The translations under genes were made by a program, and so were the position numbers. The notes beneath the pieces are model-generated. The model made no database searches, was not told the origin of the DNA, and worked only from the letters and a program-made list of their open reading frames with translations. A stretch of DNA of 64,000 nucleotides from Isoetes taiwanensis (taxonomy: Eukaryota; Streptophyta; Lycopodiopsida; Isoetales; Isoetaceae), in NCBI GenBank assembly GCA_021234155.1, contig JAJEKV010000131.1, positions 1,721,288-1,785,287 of the forward strand, written 5' to 3'. This document shows positions 11,631 through 21,495 of this stretch, piece by piece; the stretch's first letter is position 1, and the number at the start of each line of letters is the position of its first letter.

Positions 11631-12886
11631 CGTAATACGATTGATGGAGAGAAGATTTTAGTGAGGTCCGAACATGCAAGACATTTCAATAACCTTAGTG
11701 GAGCCATCGTGAGAACAAAAGAAATGTTACCAATACCAACTCCTTGCAGCCGAGAATCGTCCCCAAGTCTGACAATACGTGGAGGATTAACAGGCTGGTA
11801 GGATGCAAAGTACTCTTTCTTGGGTGTCATGTGAGATGTGGCACCAGAGTCAAGATACCATTGATCAATGTCATGATTTCCCTGGATATCATTGCTTGAG
11901 AATAGGTGATCAAGATCATGAACTGGTTGGATATCAGTGCTTGAGAACAAGTATTCTTCAATTGCAGAATCATCAACAGTAAGGTTGCTCCGTTCCTCTA
12001 TTGGTGCAGCAGGCTTGGAAGTATATGCAGTAGACTTGGAGGTAGGGTGTGGCGTGGTATTCTGGACAGGAGTGGGAAGCAAAGGGGTAGTGATGACTGT
12101 GGTACAATCTTTAGCATAGTGACCAAAGATTTGGCAACGATAGCACTGGATTTTGCTTTTGTCAACTCTGGAACGGCGTGGCTGTGAGTGACCAGAATTG
12201 GATCCAGAGGATTTCTTGGCATTGGCGTACTGCAGAGATTCTTCTTTGGCAGCATGTGAGACCTTCCCCTTTCGCAGTGCTTCAAGCCGGACACGGTCAA
12301 TTGTTGCCTCAAAGCTGAAGTCTTCTACCTTTCCTTCCAAGAAAGTGACAAGATTTCCATAAGAACTTGGCAAGCTATTCAAAAGAACACAAACCTTTTC
12401 ATCTTCTGTTATGACAGCCCCTGTGGCTGCCAAATCGTCCAACAGATCCTTCATGAGACGAACATGGTGATCTACATCATCACCGTCATTCATTTCCAAA
12501 TCGTGAAGCTTCTTTCTCAGCAACACTCGATTGATAGCAGTGGTGGAGGCATATCTCTTGTGTAGGATGTTCCATGCCTCCCGGGCTGTGGCAGCATCCT
12601 TAACCAGCTTGGCAGCAGTATCTCCCAGACTACTGCATATGATCAAATGGGCCTTAAGATCCCGTGTCTCCAAAGTGGCTGGATCTGCTTCTGCCTCTTG
12701 CAGAATGCCACCAGCACCATCACCGTGAGCCTCTTCTTGGTTCACAGGTTTTACCAGATACCACAGATTCTTGTCTTCAAGAATCATCTGAATTCTCCAT
12801 TTCCAAAGATGGAAATTCTTACCCTCAAAACGATCCGTGATTCTCCATTCCGTTTGGTTGCTCTGGGCACCATTCATGGCATACAT
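11618..12886 (-). CDS. Copia gag and protease
   Basis: The 422-residue frame starts MYAMNGAQSNQTEW. It contains the UBN2-type gag domain (RFEGKNFHLWKWRIQMILED, residues about 20-40, through LVTFLEGKVEDFSFE near 185), the zinc knuckle CYRCQIFGHYAKDC near residue 250 (CX2CX4HX4C) and the aspartic protease active site WYLDSGATSHMT near 343. The frame drifts out of register near 11735, before the protease domain is finished. In copia elements gag forms the particle and the protease cleaves the polyprotein. This is the longest intact piece of the element. Confidence 0.9.
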   Translation of the reverse strand: MYAMNGAQSNQTEWRITDRFEGKNFHLWKWRIQMILEDKNLWYLVKPVNQEEAHGDGAGGILQEAEADPATLETRDLKAHLIICSSLGDTAAKLVKDAATAREAWNILHKRYASTTAINRVLLRKKLHDLEMNDGDDVDHHVRLMKDLLDDLAATGAVITEDEKVCVLLNSLPSSYGNLVTFLEGKVEDFSFEATIDRVRLEALRKGKVSHAAKEESLQYANAKKSSGSNSGHSQPRRSRVDKSKIQCYRCQIFGHYAKDCTTVITTPLLPTPVQNTTPHPTSKSTAYTSKPAAPIEERSNLTVDDSAIEEYLFSSTDIQPVHDLDHLFSSNDIQGNHDIDQWYLDSGATSHMTPKKEYFASYQPVNPPRIVRLGDDSRLQGVGIGNISFVLTMAPLRLLKCLACSDLTKIFSPSIVLRCWD

Positions 12887-12969
12887 GACTCTTAAAGATA
12901 GTGAAGAAGATGGAAGAAAAGAAAGGAAAAATAAGATGTGCGTCTTAGGCGGATTTGATCAGCCGAGTC

Positions 12970-12983
12970 GTGGGCCCATAACC
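12970..12983 (-). promoter_or_regulatory. Primer binding site matching the anticodon arm of initiator tRNA-Met
   Basis: On the plus strand the 14 bases GTGGGCCCATAACC directly abut the 5' LTR, with no spacer. From memory this matches the anticodon stem-loop of plant initiator tRNA-Met and not its 3' end. Drosophila copia is known to prime from such an internal site using a 5' half-tRNA. A search against tRNA sequences would confirm the match. Confidence 0.7.
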
Positions 12984-13306
12984 TGATGAAATAAAAGGAA
13001 GAGCAATCTGAATTGATATATTAAGATGCAGTACAACTGGTGGCTCGCAAGCCTGAACAAGAAGATAGAAAACTGAACTTAAGAGATACAAGAAAGAGAT
13101 GCTGACGGAATGAGATGCCGGATGGATTTGTGGCGCTCCTTTCTCCTTTTTATGGTGATCACCCAACGGTTGGATCTATTTTTGGATCTTCTGTTGTAAC
13201 AATCTCTTGTTACATTTCTGTTTGCTGACCTGGTGTAACAATCTCTTGTTGCGTTTCTGTTTGCTGACCTGGAGGCATGCTGATCTGTCTCTGACAAAAC
13301 TTAACA
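12984..13306 (-). repeat. Copia 5' LTR (right, minus-strand element)
   Basis: This is the partner of 8397-8719 and carries the element's promoter side in the minus-strand orientation. The LTR begins with TG and ends with CA on the coding strand. Confidence 0.95.
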
Positions 13307-14034
13307 AAGGAATACAGGGACGCGTAACAAGTAATCTTAGAATGAAACAGAGTTTTACTCATCATTTCAAATCTGAACTATGCAAAATATCCACAGGTCT
13401 TATCTGATAAATAAGCTATGATCTAACAGTAACGGAAATGCTTCACAAGCAACATAGTAATGGACACAAATTATAATCGAAGTATCATATTTGTCTAGCA
13501 AGCTATTCAACAGACTTATCTCTGAATACGGCCCTAATCAGACAATAGCGGAATTTTATTTGCTGCTCTGATTGGTCTGGGTTTAATCTTAAACATTTCT
13601 ACAGAAATTTCTATTACTTACATCTTTGATCTTCCAGCTTGAAGAGCTCCGCTAGCTCTATGGATGCTTAGCCTGCTTGTTCCTTTAAATAATTCTTGCA
13701 GCAATCCAAAAATCTAGTGGATAGATATTTCTTGTACCTGTATCCGGCCTTGTGCGATTTTTTCTTAGCCTGCAAATCCAGCCTCAACCTGATCAATCGG
13801 CCTGACCCTGCATATCCGGCCTCAGCCTATCTATCGACTCCTGATCCCTGCATTTCTGTCCTCAGTATGATCAAATCGACTCCTGGGCTGGAAGTTCGTG
13901 AGTTCCGGCTCCTTTTTTAGGGTTAGCCGATTTTTCTGCAGTGGCTGCATCAGAGCAGATCAATGGCAACGTTTGAGCTTTAGGCCTCCAGCTTCTAGCT
14001 TTGATTTTTGAAGGATGAGCGCCATCACCAGCGG
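13307..14034. other. Non-coding interior of the inserted block
   Basis: No gene is recognised. A loose repeat based on CGACTCCTGATC and CAGCCT occurs at about 13770-13900. The right end reads like a transcript 5' end on the minus strand, but this is only an impression. Confidence 0.35.
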
Positions 14035-14136
14035 AGAGCGGTTATTTGTACAAAAAAAAATATTTATATCTTTGGTTATTAAGTCTTTCCTTCCGAAGGT
14101 GGATGGATATTTCCGAAGGTGGATGGATATGAGGCA
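14035..14136 (+). repeat. Duplicated ACR 3' flank, piece 2
   Basis: This aligns to about 4690-4765 and includes a local tandem copy of TTCCGAAGGTGGATGGATAT. It ends at the hAT target duplication ATGAGGCA (14129-14136). Confidence 0.75.
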
Positions 14137-15171
14137 CAGTGAGGGAATTTGCAACGTTGCATGCCTGTCTTGAGCACTCTGGCCTGTCAAAATTTGCAAA
14201 ATGAAAATATGCATTGCAAACGAAAAGTCAGGTTATGCAGTTTGCTCGTCATGAGGACATGCACCTACAATGAGTGCCTGTCATATGAAAGGCACCATTA
14301 CAATCTTTTCTTGTCAGTTTTTATTAGATTTATATATGTTTTTTTTTAAATATATCTTATATAATATATATGTTATAAAAGATATTATATTAAGTACCTA
14401 CCTACTTACATAATAACCAATAATAAGAGAAAAAAGAAAAACCAATAAAGGAGGAATTTAATTTAGCACAAATAATAATTAAGCATTTAAAAAGCAAAAA
14501 AGGGAAAATCAATGGTGGCGGACTGGTGATGCCTGGCCCTTCATTTCGAATTTCCTTTCTGGATTTTTGGAATAATCCAAATGCATTGCATTCATACGAA
14601 TCCGCAAGAAGGTGGCAAATTAGAAGAGTTTTAGGGGAAATTTGTTGAGGAATTTGGGGAATAGCTATCCTGCATTAATGAAATTATGGCAAATATGCAT
14701 GGTTATTCCTGGAAGTACAGCTATACGTGAAAGGGGCTTTTCTTATCTAATTCATATAAAGACAGACCTGAGATCACACATGGACATTGAAACTTTTGAT
14801 ACAAGCATGGCAATATGTCTTTCAAATGAAATTGTGGAGACTATTGATTGGCAAAGGTGCCTTTCTCATTGGTGAGGAGAGAGAGAGACGCGTGCAGGAC
14901 CTCTTACTTTTGATTGAAACATAATCTGTTGAATTTTTGGCTATTTGATTACATTATCTATTAGATCACTACAAGTTTATTGTGTTTTATTGAAACATCA
15001 TCTTTTGTTGGATAATACAATGTTTGCTTATTTTTGTTTAAAATTTTCATTCTTGATTTTTACTTGTCACATGAAAAGTTCAATTTTAGATTTTTTTTTT
15101 CACATGAAAACCAGAAAATTTTATTGCCTGTCCTTTGAAATATAGAGAGTGCCTTGCAAATTCCCTCACTG
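14137..15171 (+). mobile_element. hAT element with transposase C-terminus, 1035 bp
   Basis: The terminal inverted repeats CAGTGAGGGAATTTGCAA (14137-14154) and TTGCAAATTCCCTCACTG (15154-15171) are perfect over 18 bp. The element is bracketed by the 8-bp direct repeat ATGAGGCA (14129-14136 and 15172-15179). An 8-bp duplication, CAG-type ends and the internal dimerisation-domain ORF identify the hAT superfamily. It is a deletion derivative, since only the end of a transposase remains. Confidence 0.93.
14642..14875 (+). pseudogene. hAT transposase C-terminal dimerisation domain fragment
   Basis: The frame contains YPALMKLWQICMVIPGSTAI followed by RERGFSYLIHIKTDLRSHMD, which matches the conserved hAT dimerisation (Dimer_Tnp_hAT) pattern of P..L..LW...L.IP.S.A..ERGFS with a following K..LR. 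The catalytic RNase-H-like core is missing, so the element can move only with help from an autonomous relative. Confidence 0.85.
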
Positions 15172-15290
15172 ATGAGGCATTTTCTTTTTGCAATTTCCTT
15201 CATAAATCATTTCATTTATAATTGCATTCTCTATTTTGGTTGCATTGGAACAGAGTACTTACCTGGCCTATTTTTAAGTGAGGAAGATCA
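15172..15290 (+). repeat. Duplicated ACR 3' flank, piece 3
   Basis: This aligns to about 4769-4890 (shared TTTTGGTTGCATTGGAA and TACTTACC.GGC) with a 15-bp deletion. It resumes exactly where piece 2 stopped, after the hAT target duplication. Confidence 0.75.
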
Positions 15291-15399
15291 TAAAAGATAA
15301 AGCACCTAATTATAAGATTAAGGTGTCTAGTTTTAAAATAGAATATCTAATAATAATATGAGGCCAATGATACCCCCAACCCAAAACCCCCACCCCCTA

Positions 15400-16450
15400 A
15401 CCACCACAAGACTATGTAAAGACTAAAGATTATGTAAATATATCATCAACCATGGAGTCAGTCGGGCAATACTCCAAAACAATCGTCCTTTTCTTTACCT
15501 CCAGTTTCACATAATGATGTTGGACATCGATGTGCTTCGATTTAGAATGTAAGACTTCACCTTGAGAAAAATTTATAGTACTCTGGTCATCACATAATAA
15601 TTATGTCGATCCCAACTGCACTTTGTTAAAACATTCCAACTTTCTTTGTGATCAAACAAGTTCTCGACTTGCTAAAGATGCAGCAATTTACCTAGCTTCA
15701 GTTGAGCATAATTTGACCCAATGTATTAGTTGCAAAGCTTATGTCAAGACGAGTAGCATTGGGCCAAATACATCAAGGCTCGAACTAGAATAGCATATGG
15801 AACTGATTTCATCTGAAAGGGCAGAATCTAAAGTAGACAAAGAACACTTTTGAGAGCTCATAAGCAAAGGAGTAGGCTGACTTTTAGCATGTTCTAAACC
15901 AAACCTTTTTACCAAATCATCAATATACTTTTGGACGTAGTTGTGACCATCCTTTACTTCTATCCCTAGTCACCTTCATTTCCAAGCATGAATGTATTGC
16001 ACAAAGATCAACCATCTCAAAAGCCATCGAAACATCTCCTTTATGTGATTTAGAAAACTGATATCATTAGCAGCTAATATATCATCAACGTATAAAGCCA
16101 TAATAGCAAACCGTTCGCTTCTTGACATAAAGATTCGAATCTGCTACACAAAGAAGATACATCATGCTGACAATAAGAAAGTGTTCATCCAGGCTTGTGA
16201 AGCCTGCTTAAGTCCATATGGTGATTTTTGCAACCAGTACATCATATTCTCCTTACCTTTAACAACATGTCCAACTGGTTTCTCCATGTGAATTTCTTCT
16301 TCTAGATCATATAACTGTTCAGCAGATGACATGTGAACCTAAATAACATAGTTACCATAGTAAACACTCTCTAAGATAATATGGTTGAGATTCTCCACTC
16401 GCTTAGAAGAAGTTGTGTAGAATACTACAAGAGGCTGCTACTTGTGTTGG
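15400..16450 (-). pseudogene. Decayed Ty1/copia RT-RNase H fragment
   Basis: On the minus strand this region encodes, in scattered frames, YGLKQASQAW (near 16190), an ALYVDDILAA active-site motif (about 16075-16111), QKYIDDLVKRFGLEHAKSQP and SKHIDVQHHYVK near 15530, followed by a divergent RNase H end. Many stops and frameshifts show it is much older than the copia at 8397-13306, to which it is not closely similar. No LTRs are seen. Confidence 0.8.
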
Positions 16451-16489
16451 TACCCAAAGCCAATATTATCATTCTTCAAATCTTCTTAT

Positions 16490-16778
16490 TTAAAAAGGGA
16501 TGGCTTTGGTTTCCGTGCCCAGAACCCCGCATGTAACGCCACATGCGGCGTTCCCTCTTCCCCTTGCGGGATGCGGCAGTACAGATTTTAAATTTTGCGT
16601 TCTCTCCTATGTTTTGGCATTGGGTTCAGAGGGGCGCATGCAAGGTATCCACTTCCACTTCCGACAGTGAAGAAGAGACTAGTCATGAAGGGGTTGTGGG
16701 TATGAAGGAAAAAAATGCAAAAAATAGACATGGCTTGGAGATCAGGCAGCCATATGCTACATAGCCAAAACAGTGGAT

Positions 16779-16783
<5 letters not shown>
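16490..16783. other. Short GC-richer spacer with a small hairpin
   Basis: CCGCATGT and ACATGCGG (about 16526-16547) form a perfect 8-bp stem. A 73-residue frame at 16543-16764 has no recognisable family and is not called as a gene. Confidence 0.35.

Positions 16784-16819
<36 letters not shown>
16784..16819 (+). repeat. Homopolymer of 36 T
   Basis: This tract sits exactly at the left border of direct repeat A. The corresponding place in repeat B has only GGCTTTTTTT. It may be an expanded T run at the element boundary or the A-tail of a minus-strand retroposon. Confidence 0.9.
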
Positions 16820-16821
<2 letters not shown>

Positions 16822-16947
16822 TATAGACCCCCTGTATATTCAGTTGAATACTCTAATTAGTAAAGATAATAAGTTGTCTTATGCCGAAATAAGAAGGTAT
16901 GTCATTCTTTATTACTGTAAATAATTTTCTTATTGTTTGGCTTTGTA

Positions 16948-17053
16948 TGGGTATGGCTTAACCATCAATTGGATGGATGGGGTCAACCATTCCCATGGTC
17001 ACAGTTTACATTATGCAGGGTTCTTGCATGTTTAAATGGTGTGTTAAGCTATA
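16948..17053 (+). other. Inverted-repeat structure in repeat A
   Basis: TATGGCTTAAC and GTTAAGCTATA enclose about 80 bases and would pair with one G-U. The same outer stem is better preserved in repeat B. The inner stem seen in B has been lost here. Confidence 0.5.
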
Positions 17054-17506
17054 CCTCCACGGTTGATGGTGGGTTTTTTTATTTTACTTTAAACTCTAAC
17101 CCTGGTGACATTAGGGCTTTGTTTATAAAAGAAATGAGTGATCGTAATATAATACAGTCATAGAAGCTCTAGTCTAATGACAAATAAGAGCATAGGTTGG
17201 TAAATTGTTGCCAGTTACAGGAAATACGGGCGTTTATAACAAAGATTATATGGTGCTGCCTGCCGACATACGTATATAGTAGATATGTATGTGACTGACT
17301 TTGGATAACCATTAGTAAAACTTACAAGTATATGTCTGCTTTAACTTATACACTAAGGGAATTTGGTAGACATATGTAATCATGATGCTGGTATGGTCAT
17401 CCTTAAGGTATACCAAATGTTAATTTGTATTTTCTATTGTTTAGCCTAGGTGGCAAAATATTTAACTCCAGCTGTAGCAAAGAATTTTGCCTGACCAGTC
17501 TGGATT

Positions 17507-17890
17507 TTGTTTGACCATATCCAATTCCGAAACCTAAATAACCTTTTGGCGGGGTTAATGGGCTATAGCTCAGACGGTGAAGAGTCTTCCAGCTCAGATA
17601 GAGAATGGCTGGATTCTGAGGCTCTTAGGCGTGATTTTGAAGATTGTGGCATCTTCTCTGGTTGCGAAGGTGTAAAGATGGAACCTCGTGGCTCTAGAGG
17701 TAGATCTGGACAAAATAAGAACCCTTATAACAGGGATGATAGAGCTGGTTTTCAATCGGGACCTAGGGCTTCTGGTAGAAAGAGACAAGGGGATTTTATG
17801 GCTGCACAAAGCGTGGATGAAACACAAGAGATAGATGAGGATCTGGAATTGAATCAGGTTCTTAGATTTATGCTTTTTAATAGATTTTAA
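17507..17890 (+). CDS. Small acidic-then-basic ORF in repeat A, unknown function
   Basis: The frame is 127 residues from 17507, or 110 from the better-placed MGYSSDGEE start at 17558. The N-terminal part is serine- and acid-rich (SSDGEESSSSDREW). The middle is basic and glycine/arginine-rich (RGSRGRSGQNKNPYNRDDRA and SGPRASGRKRQGD), the composition of RNA- or nucleic-acid-binding tails. The C-terminus is acidic. Repeat B holds a copy with a 37-bp deletion that breaks the frame, so only A is intact. Its place in the terminal repeat, upstream of the RT, is where a first ORF would sit. I do not recognise the family. Confidence 0.45.
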   Translation: MFDHIQFRNLNNLLAGLMGYSSDGEESSSSDREWLDSEALRRDFEDCGIFSGCEGVKMEPRGSRGRSGQNKNPYNRDDRAGFQSGPRASGRKRQGDFMAAQSVDETQEIDEDLELNQVLRFMLFNRF

Positions 17891-19393
17891 AGCTGACTTT
17901 AGAATAGACATCAGAGTTTCATGATGATGAACCTTAGGGTTTAATTAGTAAAACATATGGCTTACAGCCGGATTATATTTCCTTAAAGGGATTCTTTCAG
18001 CACTTTTGTGACATGCATCTAAAATAGTACATGCATAGTTGAGGTACTCTGAACTCTGATAATGGGATAATTAAAATTAGCTCTGTTTAAAAGAATAGAT
18101 CCTATTGTTTTTAATATTTTGTTTATGCTGTATTCTCATTCACGCATCCAGTTTTAACCCAAGGTGCAAAAGGGACAATGGGTGATCAGCGAAGAGCTGA
18201 AAACCCCATTGTACCTTTTGGCCCTTGCCCTCTTACCAAGATTATTGCTAACAGAGTATTGATTGGCTGCAGGTACGGGGTTTTCCTCCCATTGTCCACT
18301 TTTTGTTCTTTTGGCTTTTTCTGGATGGATGGGTAAGAATCTTACTTGAAGATGCTTTGGTTTAACCGGGACCTTTATCTCAAGATGTACAAAAAGGGAA
18401 ATTATGAAGAATATCAACTCTGGTTACTTCCAGCTGTAGTATGGTGCTGTTTCTTAAATTGCTAGTTTAGCAATAATGGGTTTGGAAAGTTTAACACTTG
18501 GTACAGATTGTCTGAATGGAACTAGGCTGTTTAGCAACAGATGGCCTTTAGTAGTATTTAAGAATATAGATTTGACTCTATAAAATATGTTAAACTATTA
18601 AAGCTGATCGATGTATAAAAAAGTCTTGATACTGCTATATGCTGTTTAATAGTAATAGAATCTTTTTTTTAAATGATACTGGTACAATGTGAGTGTGACA
18701 GGTTTATGCACATTGGAAAATCATAGTTATGATTGATGATAAATTATAAATACTGGCCATGGTTTAGATATGTATCTAATACCAGGCTACTAATGTACAC
18801 TCTTTGGTATAGACTTAGGAATGAATTTGCATGATTATCACAGGTCCTTTAATATTATCTCCCGATAAAATTGAAGTTTATAATATCAAATACATTGGTT
18901 TAAGTTCACAAAGGACATGCAGTTTAATAAGAGACAATACAGTTTAATAGGAGATTGAAACATGTTGAAATGGATTCATGGCTTAAAGTGTACACACAGT
19001 AAGTTTGTTTTTTTAGGCTGATGCCTATCATGTTGGTTTTTTTTTTTAAAAAGTCGTTTAAATGTACTAAGGCTGTGGAAAATTTAAAAATTAATGTCAC
19101 ATAGGGATATATCTTGCCTCTGTGAGAGCTTGGCTATAGAATAATACATCTATCTGTTATATGCCTGCATAAGACATCGAATAAGTTATACAAAGACATT
19201 TATGGTACATAATGTTTTAATGTTTAAAATATTCTATAACTGATAATGCATCAAGGATCTAAGGAGTTATGGATCGGTCATAAGATGCTACACTGGATGT
19301 GCTCAGTCCAGAGGTAGGATTATAATACTACCAAAGGATTGACTGAGGTGGATGTCTGGGCTAGGATTAACTAGGTCAGACCGGCTTTTTTTT

Positions 19394-19514
19394 AGACACT
19401 TCATCACATTGGTACATCCAATGTCGTCTTGGACCTTTCTGCTATGTGTTTGAGCTTTTAGATAAAACCTATGTCTAAGACTTAGGAGATTTACTATTAC
19501 TATGCTTAAATAAG
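19394..19514. other. Start of the element's internal region
   Basis: Sequence after the end of repeat A is not repeated at the end of B, so this marks the repeat/internal junction. It is non-coding as far as I can see. Confidence 0.4.
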
Positions 19515-20024
19515 TTGAGGCATGGAATATTCAATGATATAACAGATATATTTTTTGATTTATACAATACTAAAGAAGTTATCTTACAGGAGAATTATGA
19601 TGATGATGAGGACTTCGAAATAATACCTCCTACATGGAATGCTCAACTGATGGATATCGAGTATGACAAAAATAGGATTGAATGTCCTAATGTTGTTGTG
19701 CAAACTATCATTTGCTGCATCAGAAATATGAAAGTGCATGAGCTTATTCTAGAAAGGGAGGTTATTAGAAAGCCCGAACAAATTTCTGCTGTCACGCACC
19801 TAGGTTTCAATGAATGGCTTTTGCTGCTACCCAAGATCAACAAACTGTCTGATAAGGAAGATGAGGTATGGGCCTTTATATCTGAACTATATGATAGTCT
19901 ACCACAAAAGATATATGAATGTAACAAGGAGGAGGATGAATGCAGCAAAAAATTCATTATTGGAGTGACAGCATTGGAGGATGCTAATGATATTAAAAAC
20001 TCACATGGAAAGGAGAGGTCCTGA
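19515..20024 (+). CDS. Hypothetical acidic protein of the RT element
   Basis: This 169-residue frame starts MRHGIFNDITDIFFDLYNTK and is acidic, with an ENYDDDEDFEIIPP segment and a later KINKLSDKEDEVWAFISELY helix-like stretch. I recognise no domain. It lies between repeat A and the RT and has the same AT-rich composition. A second frame begins six bases after its stop, so it may be the first part of a longer, now interrupted protein. Confidence 0.45.
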   Translation: MRHGIFNDITDIFFDLYNTKEVILQENYDDDEDFEIIPPTWNAQLMDIEYDKNRIECPNVVVQTIICCIRNMKVHELILEREVIRKPEQISAVTHLGFNEWLLLLPKINKLSDKEDEVWAFISELYDSLPQKIYECNKEEDECSKKFIIGVTALEDANDIKNSHGKERS

Positions 20025-20029
20025 TACGC

Positions 20030-21162
20030 ATGAGCAATGCAGAGGCAACCAAAAATGATCCGGATAGCTTTGATGATATTTTTGGAGCAGACCTATTAAC
20101 AGATGAAGATAAAGCAATACTTATCCCGAGTGGGGAAGACAGCAAGATTGACAAGGAAATTGACTTCAAACTAAATCTGAAAAAACTGCCTGAAGTTCCC
20201 CATTATACCCAATAGATTGGTGGAATGTCAGGGGTTGTTATGCAACCAGGCCCTATGGCGAACTAAAAACTTCGGTGCTTTGGCCCCTCTCAGTGAAGAG
20301 GCTTGGTGCATTCTAGGTGATATTACCAAAGAAAAGGCTAGTGAAGCTAAAGCTGACGCTTACAAGATGATCCGGATGAAAAAAACCAGGGTTAAATTGG
20401 AGGTCAATAATCGTTTCTTCGATAAGAGATGCTCTAAAAGTGATCATCTAATTCTGTGCCAAAAGGGCCATATGGCCTACACAAATATCGTAAGAGATGA
20501 CTTCTATTTAAAAAGGATATGGCGCACCATGTGCCCATACTTTAAATGCATTTGCGAGGATAAGATTAAAAAACAAGCAGAGCCGCAACTATAATCCTAA
20601 TCAATGTGAAGAAAGCATGATCTGGTTCGATCGGGGGTGTGGTATCTGTTGAATAATTTGAATTCCATATATCCAAATATGTCTATAGCTGGGAAAATGG
20701 TAGCCTTTAGAAACTGCCTCAAGACTACCTTAAAAGATGGTGTTGCAGCTTTTATTGCATATTTAGAAGTCAGGAAAATACTCATTGACATGACTTTAGC
20801 TCTTGCAGCTGACCCTAAAGCAGATCTAAAGATTTCTCACCCTAAAGGGCTTATGACTGAAGTGTGCGAGAAAACCATTAAACCCGTGAATTATCTGAAA
20901 GAGGCATATGGCTCAGCCAGCTCTTATAGTTACAGAAATACTAGGCAGAATTCTATAGCAAAAACCTAGTATCAGCATGAATCCTCCACCTAGAATTACA
21001 AAAATGCCAAGTACCCCCAGCAAATCTGTTCAGTCAGACTGTAATAATATTGAGGGCTTGGGAACCCCCAGCAATGTGGGACATTCCGTTACAAAAAGGA
21101 GTACGCATCAAGAGCAATTGGAGGTGGGCAGCATTGCACAGGCCCTTGTTTATGATAAATAA
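20030..21162 (+). pseudogene. Interrupted ORFs between the acidic protein and the RT
   Basis: Four short frames follow one another with little space (20030-20215, 20217-20594, 20637-20969, 20977-21162) in three different phases. They include a segment with KGHMAYTNIVRDDFYLKRIW and two Cys-x-Cys-like spots (CPYFKCIC near 20535). The close packing suggests one or two original proteins broken by stops and frameshifts. No domain is recognised with confidence. Confidence 0.35.
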
Positions 21163-21495
21163 TGTACGATTTGTTTCAATTACATTGCATGGGCTTTATA
21201 TATGATAAATACATTGTTGGCTGTTTTGGTTCAATGTTCTATTCAAATACTAGATGGAAATCACTAACAAATCCTAGTTGGATTACACTAACAAGTGTGG
21301 AGACTTCATTATTTATGATGTACTCCTGGGCCATGTGGCTTTTAATATTCCAGATGTCTGGAACAACAATACATATAAGACCTTTATCATCCGTCTTGGA
21401 TATACCTATGTGATTGCTTAATAAGTAGTATTTACCTGGACTGATTACTAACAGTAGATGTTTTTCAGAATTCGAAATCAGTACAAAGGGATACT

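Larger units (their letters stand above)
8397..13306 (-). mobile_element. Ty1/copia LTR retrotransposon, complete but with broken ORFs
   Basis: Two 323-bp LTRs (8397-8719 and 12984-13306) flank an internal region coding on the minus strand in the order gag, protease, integrase, RT, RNase H, which is the Ty1/copia order. I count one difference between the LTRs (near 8684 versus 13271), so the insertion is recent. The coding region nonetheless has several frameshifts. LTRs read TGTTAAG...TCATCA on the coding strand. A primer binding site abuts the right-hand (5') LTR. I do not find a 5-bp target duplication: TCAAG precedes the left end and AAGGA follows the right end. Either the ends are shifted, or recombination or sequence error has intervened. 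Confidence 0.93.
6616..14034 (-). mobile_element. Retroposon-like insertion containing a copia element
   Basis: This block separates pieces 1 and 2 of the ACR-flank duplicate. Its left edge is an AATTAG microsatellite (about 6617-6640), which on the minus strand reads as a TTCTAA-type tail like those of some non-LTR retroposons. Sequences similar to one another, GGTTAATTGTA (about 6598) and GGTTATTTGTA (about 14041), lie at the two edges and could be a diverged target duplication. The block itself was later hit by the copia at 8397-13306. I cannot assign it to a known family and its borders are approximate. Confidence 0.4.
16820..19393 (+). repeat. Long direct repeat A of the RT element (pseudo-LTR-like)
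   Basis: About 2.57 kb is repeated in the same orientation at 36726-39183 (repeat B) with only scattered substitutions and several indels. The repeat begins ATTATAGACCCCCTGTATAT after a T run and ends CCGGCTTTTTTTT. It carries a small intact ORF (17507-17890). Together with B it brackets the RT gene, so it behaves like the long direct repeats (pseudo-LTRs) of Penelope-like elements or like very long LTRs. No TG...CA ends are visible, which argues against an ordinary LTR retrotransposon. Confidence 0.85.

Noticed and set aside
16820-19393. Repeats A and B as ordinary LTRs
   Set aside because: The ends are not TG...CA, no tRNA primer site or polypurine tract is seen at the junctions, and the RT motifs are not of the LTR type. 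They are kept as direct or pseudo-LTR-like repeats.
16820-19393. Hammerhead ribozyme in the repeat
   Set aside because: I searched by eye for CTGANGA and its complement with a nearby GAAA in repeat A and found no convincing core.
21160-21164. TAATG stop-start overlap as translational coupling
   Set aside because: The neighbouring frames lack recognisable domains and the region is already broken, so the overlap is probably chance.
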